A DNA stretch of 33,199 nt from Gammaproteobacteria bacterium (GCA_018672815.1 JABHDX010000088.1:1-33199), one strand, 5' to 3'. Positions 9,191-17,008 are shown, counted from the stretch's first letter. Notes: generated by a model not told the origin, from the sequence alone. Translations and numbers: made by a program.

Positions 9191-10279
9191 ATGGGAAAAA
9201 TAATTAGTCACTACCTTTTTAAGGAGACAGCAACCACATGGTTGGCTGTCACAGTTATATTATTAATTATTTTGGTTGCCAATAAGTTTTCAGATGTTCT
9301 GGGTGACGCAGCTATTGGATTACTATCCTCTGACTCTATTATGGGATTAATGCTTTATTCTTCAATAGACTATTTGATTGTCTTGATACCATTGAGTACT
9401 TTTTTATCAATATTATTGGTTTTTGGTAGACTTTATAGCAACAGTGAAATTACTGCAATATCAAGTTCAGGTATTGGACCCATTGAATTATATAGGCCAC
9501 TGATCTTGCCAACATTAGTTCTTGCGATTCTATTAGCAATTATTTCTGGTTATATATCACCCCAAGCGAGAAAAAATATTGAAACTACTAAGTTGGATTC
9601 TATGACTTCAGTTGACATCGAATTTTTAGAGCCTGGAAGGTTTGTTAATCTAAAAAATGGATCTGTGTTTTATTCCGAAGATCTTATTGAAGAAAATAGA
9701 CTTATTAATGTCTTTTTGCAGCAAGAAAATAAAGGGAGGGTAAATGTCGTAGTAGCTGAATACGCAGAAGTAGAGAACATTGGTGATAATAATAATCTTC
9801 TTATTTTTTATAATGGAAAAAGGTATGAAGGTAGACCTGGCGATCAAGATTTTAGAATTATGGAATTTTCTGAACATCAATTACCATTATTTAATAATAA
9901 ACAAAAAGCTAATAAGGTAGATTTGAATTTAGAAAATATAGACTTTCTCTATAATCAAAACACCCTTCAGGCATATGCAGAAATTCAATGGAGGTTCTCT
10001 CCTTCTATTGCCCTGATTATTTTAGTGCTCCTCTCTATACCACTAAGTAAAGTTTCTCCAAGGCAAGGCCAATATGGTGGAATTATTTTTGGTGTATTAA
10101 TTTATATGATTTATGTGAATTTATTGGGAGCTGCTAAAGTTTGGTTCGAGCAGGGAGATACCCCACCAATATTAGGGTTATGGTGGGTTCATTTAATCTG
10201 GTTATTATTCGCTAGTATAGCTATATTATCGAGTTATAATTTTTTTCAAAGGTTGAGTATATTTGGAGAAAAGAATTGA
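9191..10279 (+). CDS. lptF: LPS export permease LptF
   Basis: Inner-membrane subunit of the LptB2FG transporter that extracts lipopolysaccharide and passes it to LptC for transport to the outer membrane. The 362-residue protein has the LptF/LptG layout: N-terminal ISHYLFKETATTWLAVTVILL helix, two further helices by residue 125, a conserved YISPQARK junction, a periplasmic beta-jellyroll domain (about 130-265) and three C-terminal helices including SIALIILVLLSIPLSKVSPRQGQYGG. Divergent from pepA as in E. coli. The stop overlaps the lptG start codon. Confidence 0.94.
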   Translation: MGKIISHYLFKETATTWLAVTVILLIILVANKFSDVLGDAAIGLLSSDSIMGLMLYSSIDYLIVLIPLSTFLSILLVFGRLYSNSEITAISSSGIGPIELYRPLILPTLVLAILLAIISGYISPQARKNIETTKLDSMTSVDIEFLEPGRFVNLKNGSVFYSEDLIEENRLINVFLQQENKGRVNVVVAEYAEVENIGDNNNLLIFYNGKRYEGRPGDQDFRIMEFSEHQLPLFNNKQKANKVDLNLENIDFLYNQNTLQAYAEIQWRFSPSIALIILVLLSIPLSKVSPRQGQYGGIIFGVLIYMIYVNLLGAAKVWFEQGDTPPILGLWWVHLIWLLFASIAILSSYNFFQRLSIFGEKN

Positions 10280-11349
10280 CAATCATTGATCGATACATCT
10301 TTAAATCAATTTTTCAAACTACATTAATTGTGTTATTTGTCTTTATTGCATTCTCTGGGTTTATTGATTTTGTTAGTCAAACTGACGATATTGGAACTGG
10401 TAATTATGGCGTAACTGAAGCCATTCAATACACAATACTAAAGCTTCCAAGTTCAATTTTTAAACTATTATCTATTATAGTTTTGATTGGCAGTTTATTG
10501 GGCCTTGGTAATTTAAGTAAAAATAATGAATTATTAATTTTACTTTCCTCTGGAATGACGATGCGAAGGTTAGGGTTCTCAGTTCTTATTTCTGGGTTTA
10601 TTCTTTGCTTTTTATCCACATTGGTAGGAGAGTATTTTTCCCCTCCAATGGAACGCTTAGCAGATCAGTTGAGAACTAAGAGTAAATATAACTATACATC
10701 ATTGGGGAATGGTCAAGGCATCTGGTTAAAAGAGCAAAACAAAATAATTAACATTAATCTTTTGAATGAAAATCAAAGCTTTGGAAATGTCACTATTTTT
10801 GAGCTAAATGATTCTTCTGAAATTAAAAGAATATCGAGAGCCTCTTCTTCAACTATTGATGATTATAATCAATGGATATTAAGTAATTTACAAGAAACAA
10901 TTTTTGATGAATCGGGTCTTAGTACAGAATTTTTAAGATATAAGATTGATAAAACTCAATTAGACCGAGACTTAATAAGCTTGACGGTAGTGAAATCTGA
11001 AGACCTCAATATTTTAGAACTGTATAAGTTTATTAACTATTTAGTGCAAAATTCTCTTGATGCTAAAATATATCAAACAACATTTCACTCTAGAATTGCT
11101 TCTCTTTTAGTTATTCCTTTTATTTGTTTGTTGGCATTACCATTATCTCTTGGTATGAGTAGAAATAGAGGCATTGGTTATAGAGTTATTATTGGAATGT
11201 TAATTGGCATTGCATATTTCATGTTGCAAAATACATTAATAGAAAGTGCTCAAATATATAAAGTACAACCCATACTATTAGGATGGATTCCTTTTTTTAT
11301 ATTATTATTAAGTACTTCTTTGGCATTTAGACTTGTGCAATGGAAATGA
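10276..11349 (+). CDS. lptG: LPS export permease LptG
   Basis: Partner of LptF in the inner-membrane LPS extractor. It starts with TTG inside a TTGA overlap with the lptF stop, which suggests translational coupling and explains the non-ATG start. The N terminus TIIDRYIFKSIFQTTLIVLFVF is typical of LptG. LSSGMTMRRLGFSVL is the cytoplasmic loop contacting LptB, VGEYFSPPMERLADQLR the junction to the periplasmic domain, and SLLVIPFICLLALPLSLGMSRNRGIGYRV the C-terminal helices. Length (357) is normal. Confidence 0.94.
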   Translation: MTIIDRYIFKSIFQTTLIVLFVFIAFSGFIDFVSQTDDIGTGNYGVTEAIQYTILKLPSSIFKLLSIIVLIGSLLGLGNLSKNNELLILLSSGMTMRRLGFSVLISGFILCFLSTLVGEYFSPPMERLADQLRTKSKYNYTSLGNGQGIWLKEQNKIININLLNENQSFGNVTIFELNDSSEIKRISRASSSTIDDYNQWILSNLQETIFDESGLSTEFLRYKIDKTQLDRDLISLTVVKSEDLNILELYKFINYLVQNSLDAKIYQTTFHSRIASLLVIPFICLLALPLSLGMSRNRGIGYRVIIGMLIGIAYFMLQNTLIESAQIYKVQPILLGWIPFFILLLSTSLAFRLVQWK

Positions 11350-11969
11350 ACTCCATAGATGTAAAAAATATTTCCATATTTTTTTTATCCATTGTTTTAA
11401 CTTCGGGTTGTGTGACATCAGATGAACCAATCAAGGATGAATCTGTTGATAGCGAAACTTTATTAAATAAAAAAGAAATAGATGAATTAAGTACAAAGTT
11501 ATTAGTTGTTGAAAAGAAAATAGCTGCCTTGGAAGCAATAATTACAAAGCAGGAAAATAAAGAAAATCTTAAAACAATAGATTTAATATCTATAGAAGAA
11601 GTTCGATTTGAGTATCAAAAAGCTTTCGATTTAATCAAGATTGGAGAGTATCTTGCTGCAGAAGAAGCTTTATCTACCTTTATAGACTTATATAGCAATA
11701 CAGAATTTATTGATGACGCAATTTACTGGTTAGGAGAATCATTTTTTTCTCAGAAGAAATATAATAGAGCTTTAAGAGAGTTCGAAAAAATAACAACAGA
11801 GCATCCAAATTCTGAAAAGTTAATTGAAGCTATTCTAAAAACAGGTTTTACTCAGTTTGAATTGGGAGATATGAAGGAATCTATTAACACTCTTAAAGAA
11901 TTAATTAGAAATTATCCTGATAGCTCTGCTTCTCGTTTAGCTGAAGAAAAACTTAATTCTATAAAATAA
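11346..11969 (+). CDS. cpoB: CpoB/YbgF-like TPR protein, probable lipoprotein
   Basis: Periplasmic protein that in E. coli binds TolA and coordinates peptidoglycan synthesis with outer-membrane constriction. The start is placed at the ATG that overlaps the lptG stop as ATGA; an in-frame ATG 6 bases earlier is possible. The N terminus ends in IVLTSGC, a lipobox-like site, so the protein may be lipid-anchored, unlike soluble E. coli CpoB. A short coiled coil (LLNKKEIDELSTKLLVVEKKIAALEAII) precedes tandem TPR units: FEYQKAFDLIKIGEYLAAEEAL, DAIYWLGESFFSQKKYNRALREF and AILKTGFTQFELGDMKESINTL. It directly abuts queE. In most gammaproteobacteria it follows pal; here it follows lptG. Confidence 0.82.
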   Translation: MNSIDVKNISIFFLSIVLTSGCVTSDEPIKDESVDSETLLNKKEIDELSTKLLVVEKKIAALEAIITKQENKENLKTIDLISIEEVRFEYQKAFDLIKIGEYLAAEEALSTFIDLYSNTEFIDDAIYWLGESFFSQKKYNRALREFEKITTEHPNSEKLIEAILKTGFTQFELGDMKESINTLKELIRNYPDSSASRLAEEKLNSIK

Positions 11970-12620
11970 ATGAATCTAAAAGAAACTCTTAAAATTACAG
12001 AGATTTTTTCTTCAATTCAGGGAGAATCATCAAGAGTAGGTTTGCCGACAACATTTATTAGGCTTACTGGATGTCCACTTAGATGCCACTATTGTGATAC
12101 AAGTTATGCTTTTACAGGCGGCGAAAGAATAACTTTTGATCAAATATTTACACAGGTAAAAAATTTGGGAAATATAAATATTTGTGTCACAGGAGGAGAG
12201 CCTTTAGCACAAAATAACACAAAGTCTTTTCTTAGGAGGCTTGCAGATTCTCAATATCATGTAAGTATTGAAACGAGTGGTGCTATTTGCATTGATTGTA
12301 TAGACCCTAGAGTAAAAATTGTGATGGACATCAAAACTCCAGATTCAGGCGAAGTTTCTAAAAATAACTGGAGTAATATTTCTTTAATGAAACCTACGGA
12401 TGAGTTTAAATTTGTTATATGCAGTGATGAAGATTACCAATGGTCTAAAACCATCTTAAAAAAATACACTCTTCATAAAAAATCAAGTGTCCTATTTTCT
12501 CCTTGTTCCGATAGTATAAAGGCCAGTCATCTAGCTAATTTAATATTAAAAGATAGGTTAAAGGTTAGATTTCAGATGCAACTTCATAAGATTTTATGGG
12601 GCAATGAACCAGGAAGATAA
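11970..12620 (+). CDS. queE: 7-carboxy-7-deazaguanine synthase
   Basis: Radical-SAM enzyme that contracts 6-carboxytetrahydropterin to 7-carboxy-7-deazaguanine in the preQ0/queuosine pathway. The cluster-binding motif Cys-x3-Cys-x2-Cys is C35, C39 and C42 in RLTGCPLRCHYCDT. The N-terminal EIFSSIQGESSRVGLPTTFIRL is the QueE substrate-binding block, CVTGGEPLAQ the GGE motif for SAM, and DIKTPDSGE lies near 123-131. The C terminus QMQLHKILWG is a family hallmark. It begins at the base after the cpoB stop and ends 3 bases before queC, so it is certainly co-transcribed. Confidence 0.95.
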   Translation: MNLKETLKITEIFSSIQGESSRVGLPTTFIRLTGCPLRCHYCDTSYAFTGGERITFDQIFTQVKNLGNINICVTGGEPLAQNNTKSFLRRLADSQYHVSIETSGAICIDCIDPRVKIVMDIKTPDSGEVSKNNWSNISLMKPTDEFKFVICSDEDYQWSKTILKKYTLHKKSSVLFSPCSDSIKASHLANLILKDRLKVRFQMQLHKILWGNEPGR

Positions 12621-12623
12621 ATT

Positions 12624-13292
12624 ATGGACAAATCAATTGTATTATTGTCAGGTGGGATGGATTCAGCCACTGCTCTTTCTATCGCAAAAAGAAAAAAATT
12701 ATCTTGTTATGCTTTAACTATGGATTATGGACAAAAGCATTCCATAGAAATAGAAAAAGCAAAATTAATAGCAGAACATTTTCAAGTTGTTGAACATAAG
12801 ATTATTGAAATAGATCTAACAGTCTTTGGCGGATCTGCGTTAACAGATAAGAATATAAATATTCCTGAACATGAATCTCAAGGCATACCAGTCACTTATG
12901 TTCCAGCTAGAAATACCATCTTTTTTTCATTAGCACTTGCTTGGGCAGAAGTTATTCAAGCTAATAGTATTTATTCAGGAGTAAATGCTATAGATTACTC
13001 AGGCTATCCTGACTGTAGACCTGAATATATAAAAGCAATGCAAGCCTTAGTAAATCTCGCAACAAAAGCAACTGTTGAGGGCAGTTCAATTGCTATTGAG
13101 GCACCATTATTAGATATGAATAAAATGGATATTATTAAAAAGGGCATAGAAAATAATGTTGATTTTTCTAAAACAGTTTCTTGTTATCAGCTGAGTAAAC
13201 ACTCAAAATCATGTGGTGTTTGTGATTCATGCAGAATAAGGTTAAAGGCATTCGAAGAATTAAATCTGATTGATCAGATTGAATATGTCTAA
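12624..13292 (+). CDS. queC: 7-cyano-7-deazaguanine synthase
   Basis: ATP-dependent enzyme turning 7-carboxy-7-deazaguanine into preQ0. The PP-loop is SGGMDSAT (9-16); YVPARNTIFFSLALAWAE (92-109) and NAIDYSGYPDCRPEY (121-135) are family blocks. The zinc site is C187, C197, C200 and C203 (SCYQL, then KSCGVCDSC). Length 222 is usual. It follows queE by 3 bases and lies 53 bases before tRNA-Lys. Later queuosine genes (queF, tgt, queA) and queD are not in the window. The tRNA-Lys here has a UUU anticodon and is not itself a queuosine substrate. Confidence 0.96.
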   Translation: MDKSIVLLSGGMDSATALSIAKRKKLSCYALTMDYGQKHSIEIEKAKLIAEHFQVVEHKIIEIDLTVFGGSALTDKNINIPEHESQGIPVTYVPARNTIFFSLALAWAEVIQANSIYSGVNAIDYSGYPDCRPEYIKAMQALVNLATKATVEGSSIAIEAPLLDMNKMDIIKKGIENNVDFSKTVSCYQLSKHSKSCGVCDSCRIRLKAFEELNLIDQIEYV

Positions 13293-13345
13293 ATGACTGT
13301 TTTATTTGGCAAGGTTAGGTTATCATTTTTTTTAAATTTTCACTT

Positions 13346-13420
13346 GGGGCGTTAGCTCAGTGGTAGAGCAGTTGGCTTTTAACCAATTGGTCGAAGGTTC
13401 AAATCCTTCACGCCCCACCA
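13346..13420 (+). tRNA. tRNA-Lys (UUU)
   Basis: The 75-base cloverleaf folds fully: acceptor GGGGCGT pairs with ACGCCCC, D-arm GCTC/GAGC, anticodon stem GTTGG/CCAAT (with one G-T pair) closing loop CTTTTAA with anticodon TTT, T-arm GAAGG/CCTTC around TTCAAAT, discriminator A and an encoded CCA (13418-13420). It lies downstream of queC as in many gammaproteobacteria, where cpoB-queE-queC-tRNA-Lys is a recurring order. It may be co-transcribed with the lptF-queC string, as no convincing separate promoter is visible in the 53-base gap. Confidence 0.97.
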
Positions 13421-13425
13421 TTTGA

Positions 13426-13475
13426 ATCGATATGAAAAAAAATATTAAGAAATACTGGATTTTTTCATCAACGAT
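13426..13475 (+). repeat. imperfect inverted repeat downstream of tRNA-Lys
   Basis: ATCGATATGAAAAAA (13426-13440) and TTTTTTCATCAACGAT (13460-13475) can pair over about 14 positions, including nine consecutive pairs ATGAAAAAA/TTTTTTCAT, with a 19-base loop. Six bases after the tRNA CCA, it could be a processing or pause hairpin. T-rich sequence follows (13482-13500) but not directly, so it is not a classical terminator. It coincides with the start of a possible small reading frame, and an A-tract meeting a T-tract is not rare in such DNA. Confidence 0.3.
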
Positions 13476-13524
13476 ATCAATATTCTTTTTTATTCTTTTA
13501 ATACTTATTTTAATCAATCGTTAA
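13432..13524 (+). CDS. possible 30-residue single-helix membrane peptide
   Basis: An ATG-to-TAA frame between the tRNA and the O-methyltransferase reads MKKNIKKYWIFSS, then about 15 hydrophobic residues (TISIFFFILLILILI) and a final NR. The shape, with a basic N terminus and one membrane helix, is that of a small membrane protein. It ends 5 bases before the next ATG, so it could be translationally coupled to it. There is no clear ribosome binding site and AT-rich DNA yields such frames by chance. Function unknown. Confidence 0.3.
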   Translation: MKKNIKKYWIFSSTISIFFFILLILILINR

Positions 13525-13529
13525 CGTAT

Positions 13530-14198
13530 ATGTCTAAAAGTACAATTGAATTAAATCAACATTTATACAACTATCTTTTATCTGTTTCTCTCAATGAATC
13601 AAAAGTTTTAAGAGATCTCAGAAAAACAACTTCAACTCTTCCCAATTCAAGAATGCAAATAGCTCCTGATCAAGGACAATTTATGGCCTTATTATTAAAA
13701 ATCATGGGAGCTAAAAATTTGATAGAAGTTGGTACATATACTGGTTATAGTACGTTAGTTTGTGCTCAAGCCTTGGAAGAAGGTAAGATTATAACAATCG
13801 ATAGAGATGAGGTTAGCACTAAGGTAGCTCAGAAATATTGGAGAGATGCAAAAATCCAACACTTGATTGATTTAAAAATTGGAGATGCGAGAGAAATCCT
13901 AGAGGCAATGCAGGATGATCTATCTATAAAAGGTTGTATTGATTTTGTTTTCATTGATGCTGATAAATCTAACTACCTCAATTATTATGAACTTACACTA
14001 AATTTACTAAGAAAAAATGGCATTATTTTATTCGATAATGTTCTTTGGGATGGTGCAGTTGCTGATGACTCTTTTCAGGATGAAGACACAATAGCCTTGA
14101 GAAAACTTAATGAATTTCTTTTGCAGGATGATAGGGTAGAGATAAGTATGATAGCTATTGGAGATGGTCTTACTATCGTAAGAAAAAAAACTTTATGA
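13530..14198 (+). CDS. class I SAM-dependent O-methyltransferase (CCoAOMT-like)
   Basis: Methyltransf_3 family, related to catechol and caffeoyl-CoA O-methyltransferases. The SAM loop is IEVGTYTGYSTL (65-76), the adenosine-binding acidic strand IITIDRDE (87-94), and the divalent-metal residues lie in FIDADKSNYLNYY (141-153; D143, D145, K146) and FDNVLWDG (168-175; D169, N170). The 222-residue length is normal. The natural substrate of bacterial members is usually unknown, so no compound is assigned. Its stop overlaps the next start as ATGA, so it heads a tight four-gene cluster (13530-16068). Confidence 0.88.
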   Translation: MSKSTIELNQHLYNYLLSVSLNESKVLRDLRKTTSTLPNSRMQIAPDQGQFMALLLKIMGAKNLIEVGTYTGYSTLVCAQALEEGKIITIDRDEVSTKVAQKYWRDAKIQHLIDLKIGDAREILEAMQDDLSIKGCIDFVFIDADKSNYLNYYELTLNLLRKNGIILFDNVLWDGAVADDSFQDEDTIALRKLNEFLLQDDRVEISMIAIGDGLTIVRKKTL

Positions 14199-14566
14199 AT
14201 GATTCAGTTAATATTTTTGGAGAACCACTTAAAGGGTGCAGTAAATCTCCTATGACAGGATTTTTTAGAAATGGATGTTGTGATACATCAAATGAAGATT
14301 ATGGAAGTCATACTGTATGTATATTAGCTACTAAAAACTTCTTAGATTTTAGTGCTTCAGTAGGCAATGACCTATCAACACCAATGCCTGCAGCTGGTTT
14401 TACTGGTTTAAATCCTGGTGACCAATGGTGTTTATGTGCACCAAGGTGGCAAGAAGCACTTGAGGCTAATTCAGCACCAAAAGTTATTTTAACCTCGACA
14501 CATATTGGAGCACTCGATTATATTGATATTGAGGATCTTAAGAAGTTTGCCGTGGATCTTAATTAA
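14195..14566 (+). CDS. DUF2237 family protein
   Basis: Small 123-residue protein with the DUF2237 pattern: NIFGEPLKGCSKSPMTGFFRNGCCDT at the N terminus, then DYGSHTVCILAT, FLDFSASVGNDLSTP and PGDQWCLCAPRWQEA. The repeated cysteines (C15, C28, C29, C43 and the CLC) and aromatic/acidic patches are conserved in the family, which has no assigned function. It overlaps the O-methyltransferase by 4 bases and is followed 8 bases later by the HemF-like lipoprotein, pointing to coordinate expression. Confidence 0.85.
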   Translation: MNDSVNIFGEPLKGCSKSPMTGFFRNGCCDTSNEDYGSHTVCILATKNFLDFSASVGNDLSTPMPAAGFTGLNPGDQWCLCAPRWQEALEANSAPKVILTSTHIGALDYIDIEDLKKFAVDLN

Positions 14567-14574
14567 TAAAGATT

Positions 14575-15477
14575 ATGAAGAGTATAAGATATTTTTTATT
14601 AATTCTTGTACTGCAGGGTTGTTCTTTTTTAGATACTAAATCCTATAAAGACCAAACAGAAAGACTTAATTCTCTTTCAGTAAAAAATAAAATAATCGCA
14701 GAAGATTTGGTGAACTTTATTAAAAATTCAGATGAGCGATATTTTACAAGATCAAATATTATTAATAAGGGCGTTCAATCAAATCAAAATTTTACAACAA
14801 TTACAGAATATTCTGATTTTGATGTAAGAGTCTCAAGAGGGGATCAGATAGAAAAAATTGGCAGAATGATTTCAGAAGGTAAATTAACATCACCGGGTAG
14901 AGGAGAGAAAAGAAAATTAGTTTGGGGAAGATTTTATTCTATAGATGTTCACCCCAAGACACCTTTAGTGGGTATGCTACATGCCACTCTTGTCCTCCAA
15001 TTTTTTGAAGATGGATCGATAGTCACTGGTGGTTGGCTGGATGTGATGCCTGGAACAAGAGTAGAAGAAGACATGAGTTATTTGAAAAAAGTTACAGATG
15101 AATTTTTTGAAAAGAATCAAGCCAGTCCTGATCTATATCGACGACTTGTTTGTAAAGGAACTGAGGAAACTATAGCAACATTCAGAAGAAAGCCTTCTTG
15201 TTCAGGAGTAAGCTTTTATGGTCCACCAGTTTTTAGAGAAAGTGGCGAGCAGAGTTATCATTTTATAAAAGGTATGTTTGAAGAATTTGTTGATGCTTAT
15301 TTTGATACAGTAGAAAAAAGAATCAATGAACCTTATACTGAGAATGATATTATTGCACAGGATTTAATGAGAAAAAGTTGGTTGATAGACCAGTTATTTT
15401 CAGATCCTTTTGCTAGTAAAATTGTCCCGTTTGAGGTCTGGGGAACTGCAAATCTTCCTCCTGAAATTAAATTTTAA
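14575..15477 (+). CDS. HemF-like lipoprotein (divergent coproporphyrinogen oxidase homologue)
   Basis: The N terminus MKSIRYFLLILVLQGCSFLD is a lipoprotein signal with Cys16 as lipidation site. The rest resembles aerobic coproporphyrinogen III oxidase HemF in order and spacing: DVHPKTPLVGMLHATLVLQFF (124-144) against HemF HPhNPyvPtsHaNvRFF; TGGWLDVMPGTRVEEDMSYL (151-170) against GGGfDLTPyYgfeEDaihwh; LYRRLVCKGTE then FRRKPSCSGVSF against the YpryKkwCDdYF...HRnEqrGiGGlFF region; AYFDTVEKRINEPYTEND (241-258) against aYlpIverRk.myger; and a proline-rich end. Total length (300) equals E. coli HemF (299). The strongly conserved RGRYVEFNL block is not recognisable (RKSWLIDQLFSDP instead), so normal oxidase activity is doubtful. 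Alignment is by eye. It may bind a porphyrin or another ligand in the periplasm. Confidence 0.6.
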   Translation: MKSIRYFLLILVLQGCSFLDTKSYKDQTERLNSLSVKNKIIAEDLVNFIKNSDERYFTRSNIINKGVQSNQNFTTITEYSDFDVRVSRGDQIEKIGRMISEGKLTSPGRGEKRKLVWGRFYSIDVHPKTPLVGMLHATLVLQFFEDGSIVTGGWLDVMPGTRVEEDMSYLKKVTDEFFEKNQASPDLYRRLVCKGTEETIATFRRKPSCSGVSFYGPPVFRESGEQSYHFIKGMFEEFVDAYFDTVEKRINEPYTENDIIAQDLMRKSWLIDQLFSDPFASKIVPFEVWGTANLPPEIKF

Positions 15478-15480
15478 AGG

Positions 15481-16068
15481 ATGAAAATGGATAAACAACA
15501 AATACAAGATGATCCCAATCGTTTTTTTTGGTACTTCGTCTATCTAGTCATTACTGTTATTTCAGCTCTACCACTGTTTGGATTAAGAGTTAATGATTTA
15601 GGCATCAATTACATGTTTTTATTAATTATCCATGAGTTCGCTGGATTTCTTTTCTTTGGTCATACTTTTTTTTCTAATATATGGGCGATGCAAATTCGTT
15701 TTAATCAATCAAAAGAAGTGGGTATATGGGCCAGGGGTTTTTTAAGAAAATTAGCTTTATCAATAACAATGACAACCTCAATAATAATACCAGTAGCAGG
15801 TTTAATGCTTATGGAATCCTGGGGAGGCCTACATAATGCGCCTTGGGCTTGGAATGCCTATTTTGCATTTTGGGCCATGGCTGCTATAAGTATTACACCT
15901 GATATTATTCGATATGGACGAAATAGAAATTCTAGTGATCCAAAGCATGGCATGGTATCCGGTGCGATAAGAGGTAATATAGGAACAGTACTGACGATTT
16001 ATATTATTTGCTGCATGGTGCTCAAAATTGCTTGGATAACACCATTTCCGAATATATTTATTGATTAA
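15481..16068 (+). CDS. DUF2269-like multi-helix membrane protein
   Basis: A 195-residue integral membrane protein with about five helices: WYFVYLVITVISALPLFGL, NYMFLLIIHEFAGFLFFGHTFF, a third of the type ALSITMTTSIIIPVAGLML, WNAYFAFWAMAAISITPDI, and VLTIYIICCMVLKIAWIT. Two histidines, H59 and H69 by count, lie in the second helix and could be ligands. The pattern of a helix with H-x-x-x-G, a PVAGL block and a tryptophan-rich fourth segment resembles DUF2269 membrane proteins; this is a by-eye link. It starts 3 bases after the HemF-like lipoprotein, so the pair may function together. The last 11 bases overlap the convergent oxygenase gene. The biochemical role is unknown. Confidence 0.55.
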   Translation: MKMDKQQIQDDPNRFFWYFVYLVITVISALPLFGLRVNDLGINYMFLLIIHEFAGFLFFGHTFFSNIWAMQIRFNQSKEVGIWARGFLRKLALSITMTTSIIIPVAGLMLMESWGGLHNAPWAWNAYFAFWAMAAISITPDIIRYGRNRNSSDPKHGMVSGAIRGNIGTVLTIYIICCMVLKIAWITPFPNIFID

Positions 16069-17008
16069 TTTCCATTGCCTTCGTGTTTGCAGAGGCTTGA
16101 GCTAGACCATCTTTAATATTTTTTTGTTGCGATATTGGCTCATATAAAGGACCTTTATCCTCTGTAAAAATGTCCAGCGGTTCGATAATATGATGCCCGT
16201 CAATTGCACAAAATCTTGTGATAGAATATCTTTCCCAAGATACAGGTGGAACCCGATGGGGAGTGGCTTTTATAAGACCATTTGTTAATACTTCTAGCAT
16301 ATCGCCAAGCATTACAATTATTTCATAGCGACTGCAATCAGCATTGCGCCAATCACCGGAACGACTCTGTAGTTGAGCTCCGTATTCAGACTGTGTCAGA
16401 AGTGTGAATACCTCATAATCTGTATGAGCACTGATACCAAAAAGATTGTCTTCTGGTATTCCATCAACAGCTGGATAATAGATCATTCTCATCGTTGAAG
16501 GGGACCTATCAGTCATTTTTGATTTTATGTATTCATTTTTTATACCTAGAGTTCTTTCAATAGCTGTAACCAATTTTTTTTCAACTTTTGAGAACTCTAG
16601 AAAATAATCATAAACAGCTTGTCTAAAGAGAGGCATTTTAGGAGGCCATAAATTAGGCCCATAGTTCCAGTATTCTTTATCTATTTCTTCAATTTCATAA
16701 CACATATCAAATGCGGAACAAGTAGCTTTAGTCCCAGCTGAATAGGCTGGTTCTTCGCCACATGGTGACCAACCTCTGCTGGATTCAGAATTACGATAAT
16801 GTGATAACTGTTTTTTTGGATCATCTTCACTCATAGAATGAAATAACTTAGACTGATCATAAGCAGAATCTATCACTGCATGTTCAATACCATGATCCAC
16901 AAGTAAGAAGTAGCAGTCTTCTATCATTGCATCTCTAAGATTCTTTAATTCAGCTGAGCCAGTTTCTTTATCTTCTGAGAGAACATTTTTCAAACTTATT
17001 TTTTTCAT
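16058..17008 (-). CDS. 2-oxoglutarate/Fe(II) dioxygenase, isopenicillin-N-synthase-like
   Basis: Soluble non-heme iron oxygenase of the DIOX_N plus 2OG-FeII_Oxy architecture. The iron triad is H195 and D197 (SAHTDYEVFTLL) with H251 (KATPHRVPP), and 2-oxoglutarate binding is R260-x-S262 (ERYSITRF). The N-terminal domain has REx-like SRGWSPCGEEPAYSAG (77-92), which aligns with the GY.P.g.E block of the family. At 316 residues the length is usual. Such enzymes hydroxylate or desaturate small molecules; the substrate here cannot be told. It is convergent with the DUF2269-like gene and divergent from bolA. Confidence 0.88.
   Translation of the reverse strand: MKKISLKNVLSEDKETGSAELKNLRDAMIEDCYFLLVDHGIEHAVIDSAYDQSKLFHSMSEDDPKKQLSHYRNSESSRGWSPCGEEPAYSAGTKATCSAFDMCYEIEEIDKEYWNYGPNLWPPKMPLFRQAVYDYFLEFSKVEKKLVTAIERTLGIKNEYIKSKMTDRSPSTMRMIYYPAVDGIPEDNLFGISAHTDYEVFTLLTQSEYGAQLQSRSGDWRNADCSRYEIIVMLGDMLEVLTNGLIKATPHRVPPVSWERYSITRFCAIDGHHIIEPLDIFTEDKGPLYEPISQQKNIKDGLAQASANTKAMEINQ

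Noticed and set aside
13263..13280. Palindrome AATCTGAT-TG-ATCAGATT near the queC end as a terminator
   Set aside because: It lies inside the queC coding sequence and is followed by GAATATG, not a T-run; likely coding coincidence.
13332..13517. Minus-strand frame containing GREGFEPSTNWLKANC
   Set aside because: This is the well-known false protein made by translating the antisense of tRNA-Lys; it overlaps the tRNA exactly.
14575..15477. Calling this gene hemF
   Set aside because: The lipoprotein signal and loss of the RGRYVEFNL block argue against the standard enzyme; only a relationship is claimed.
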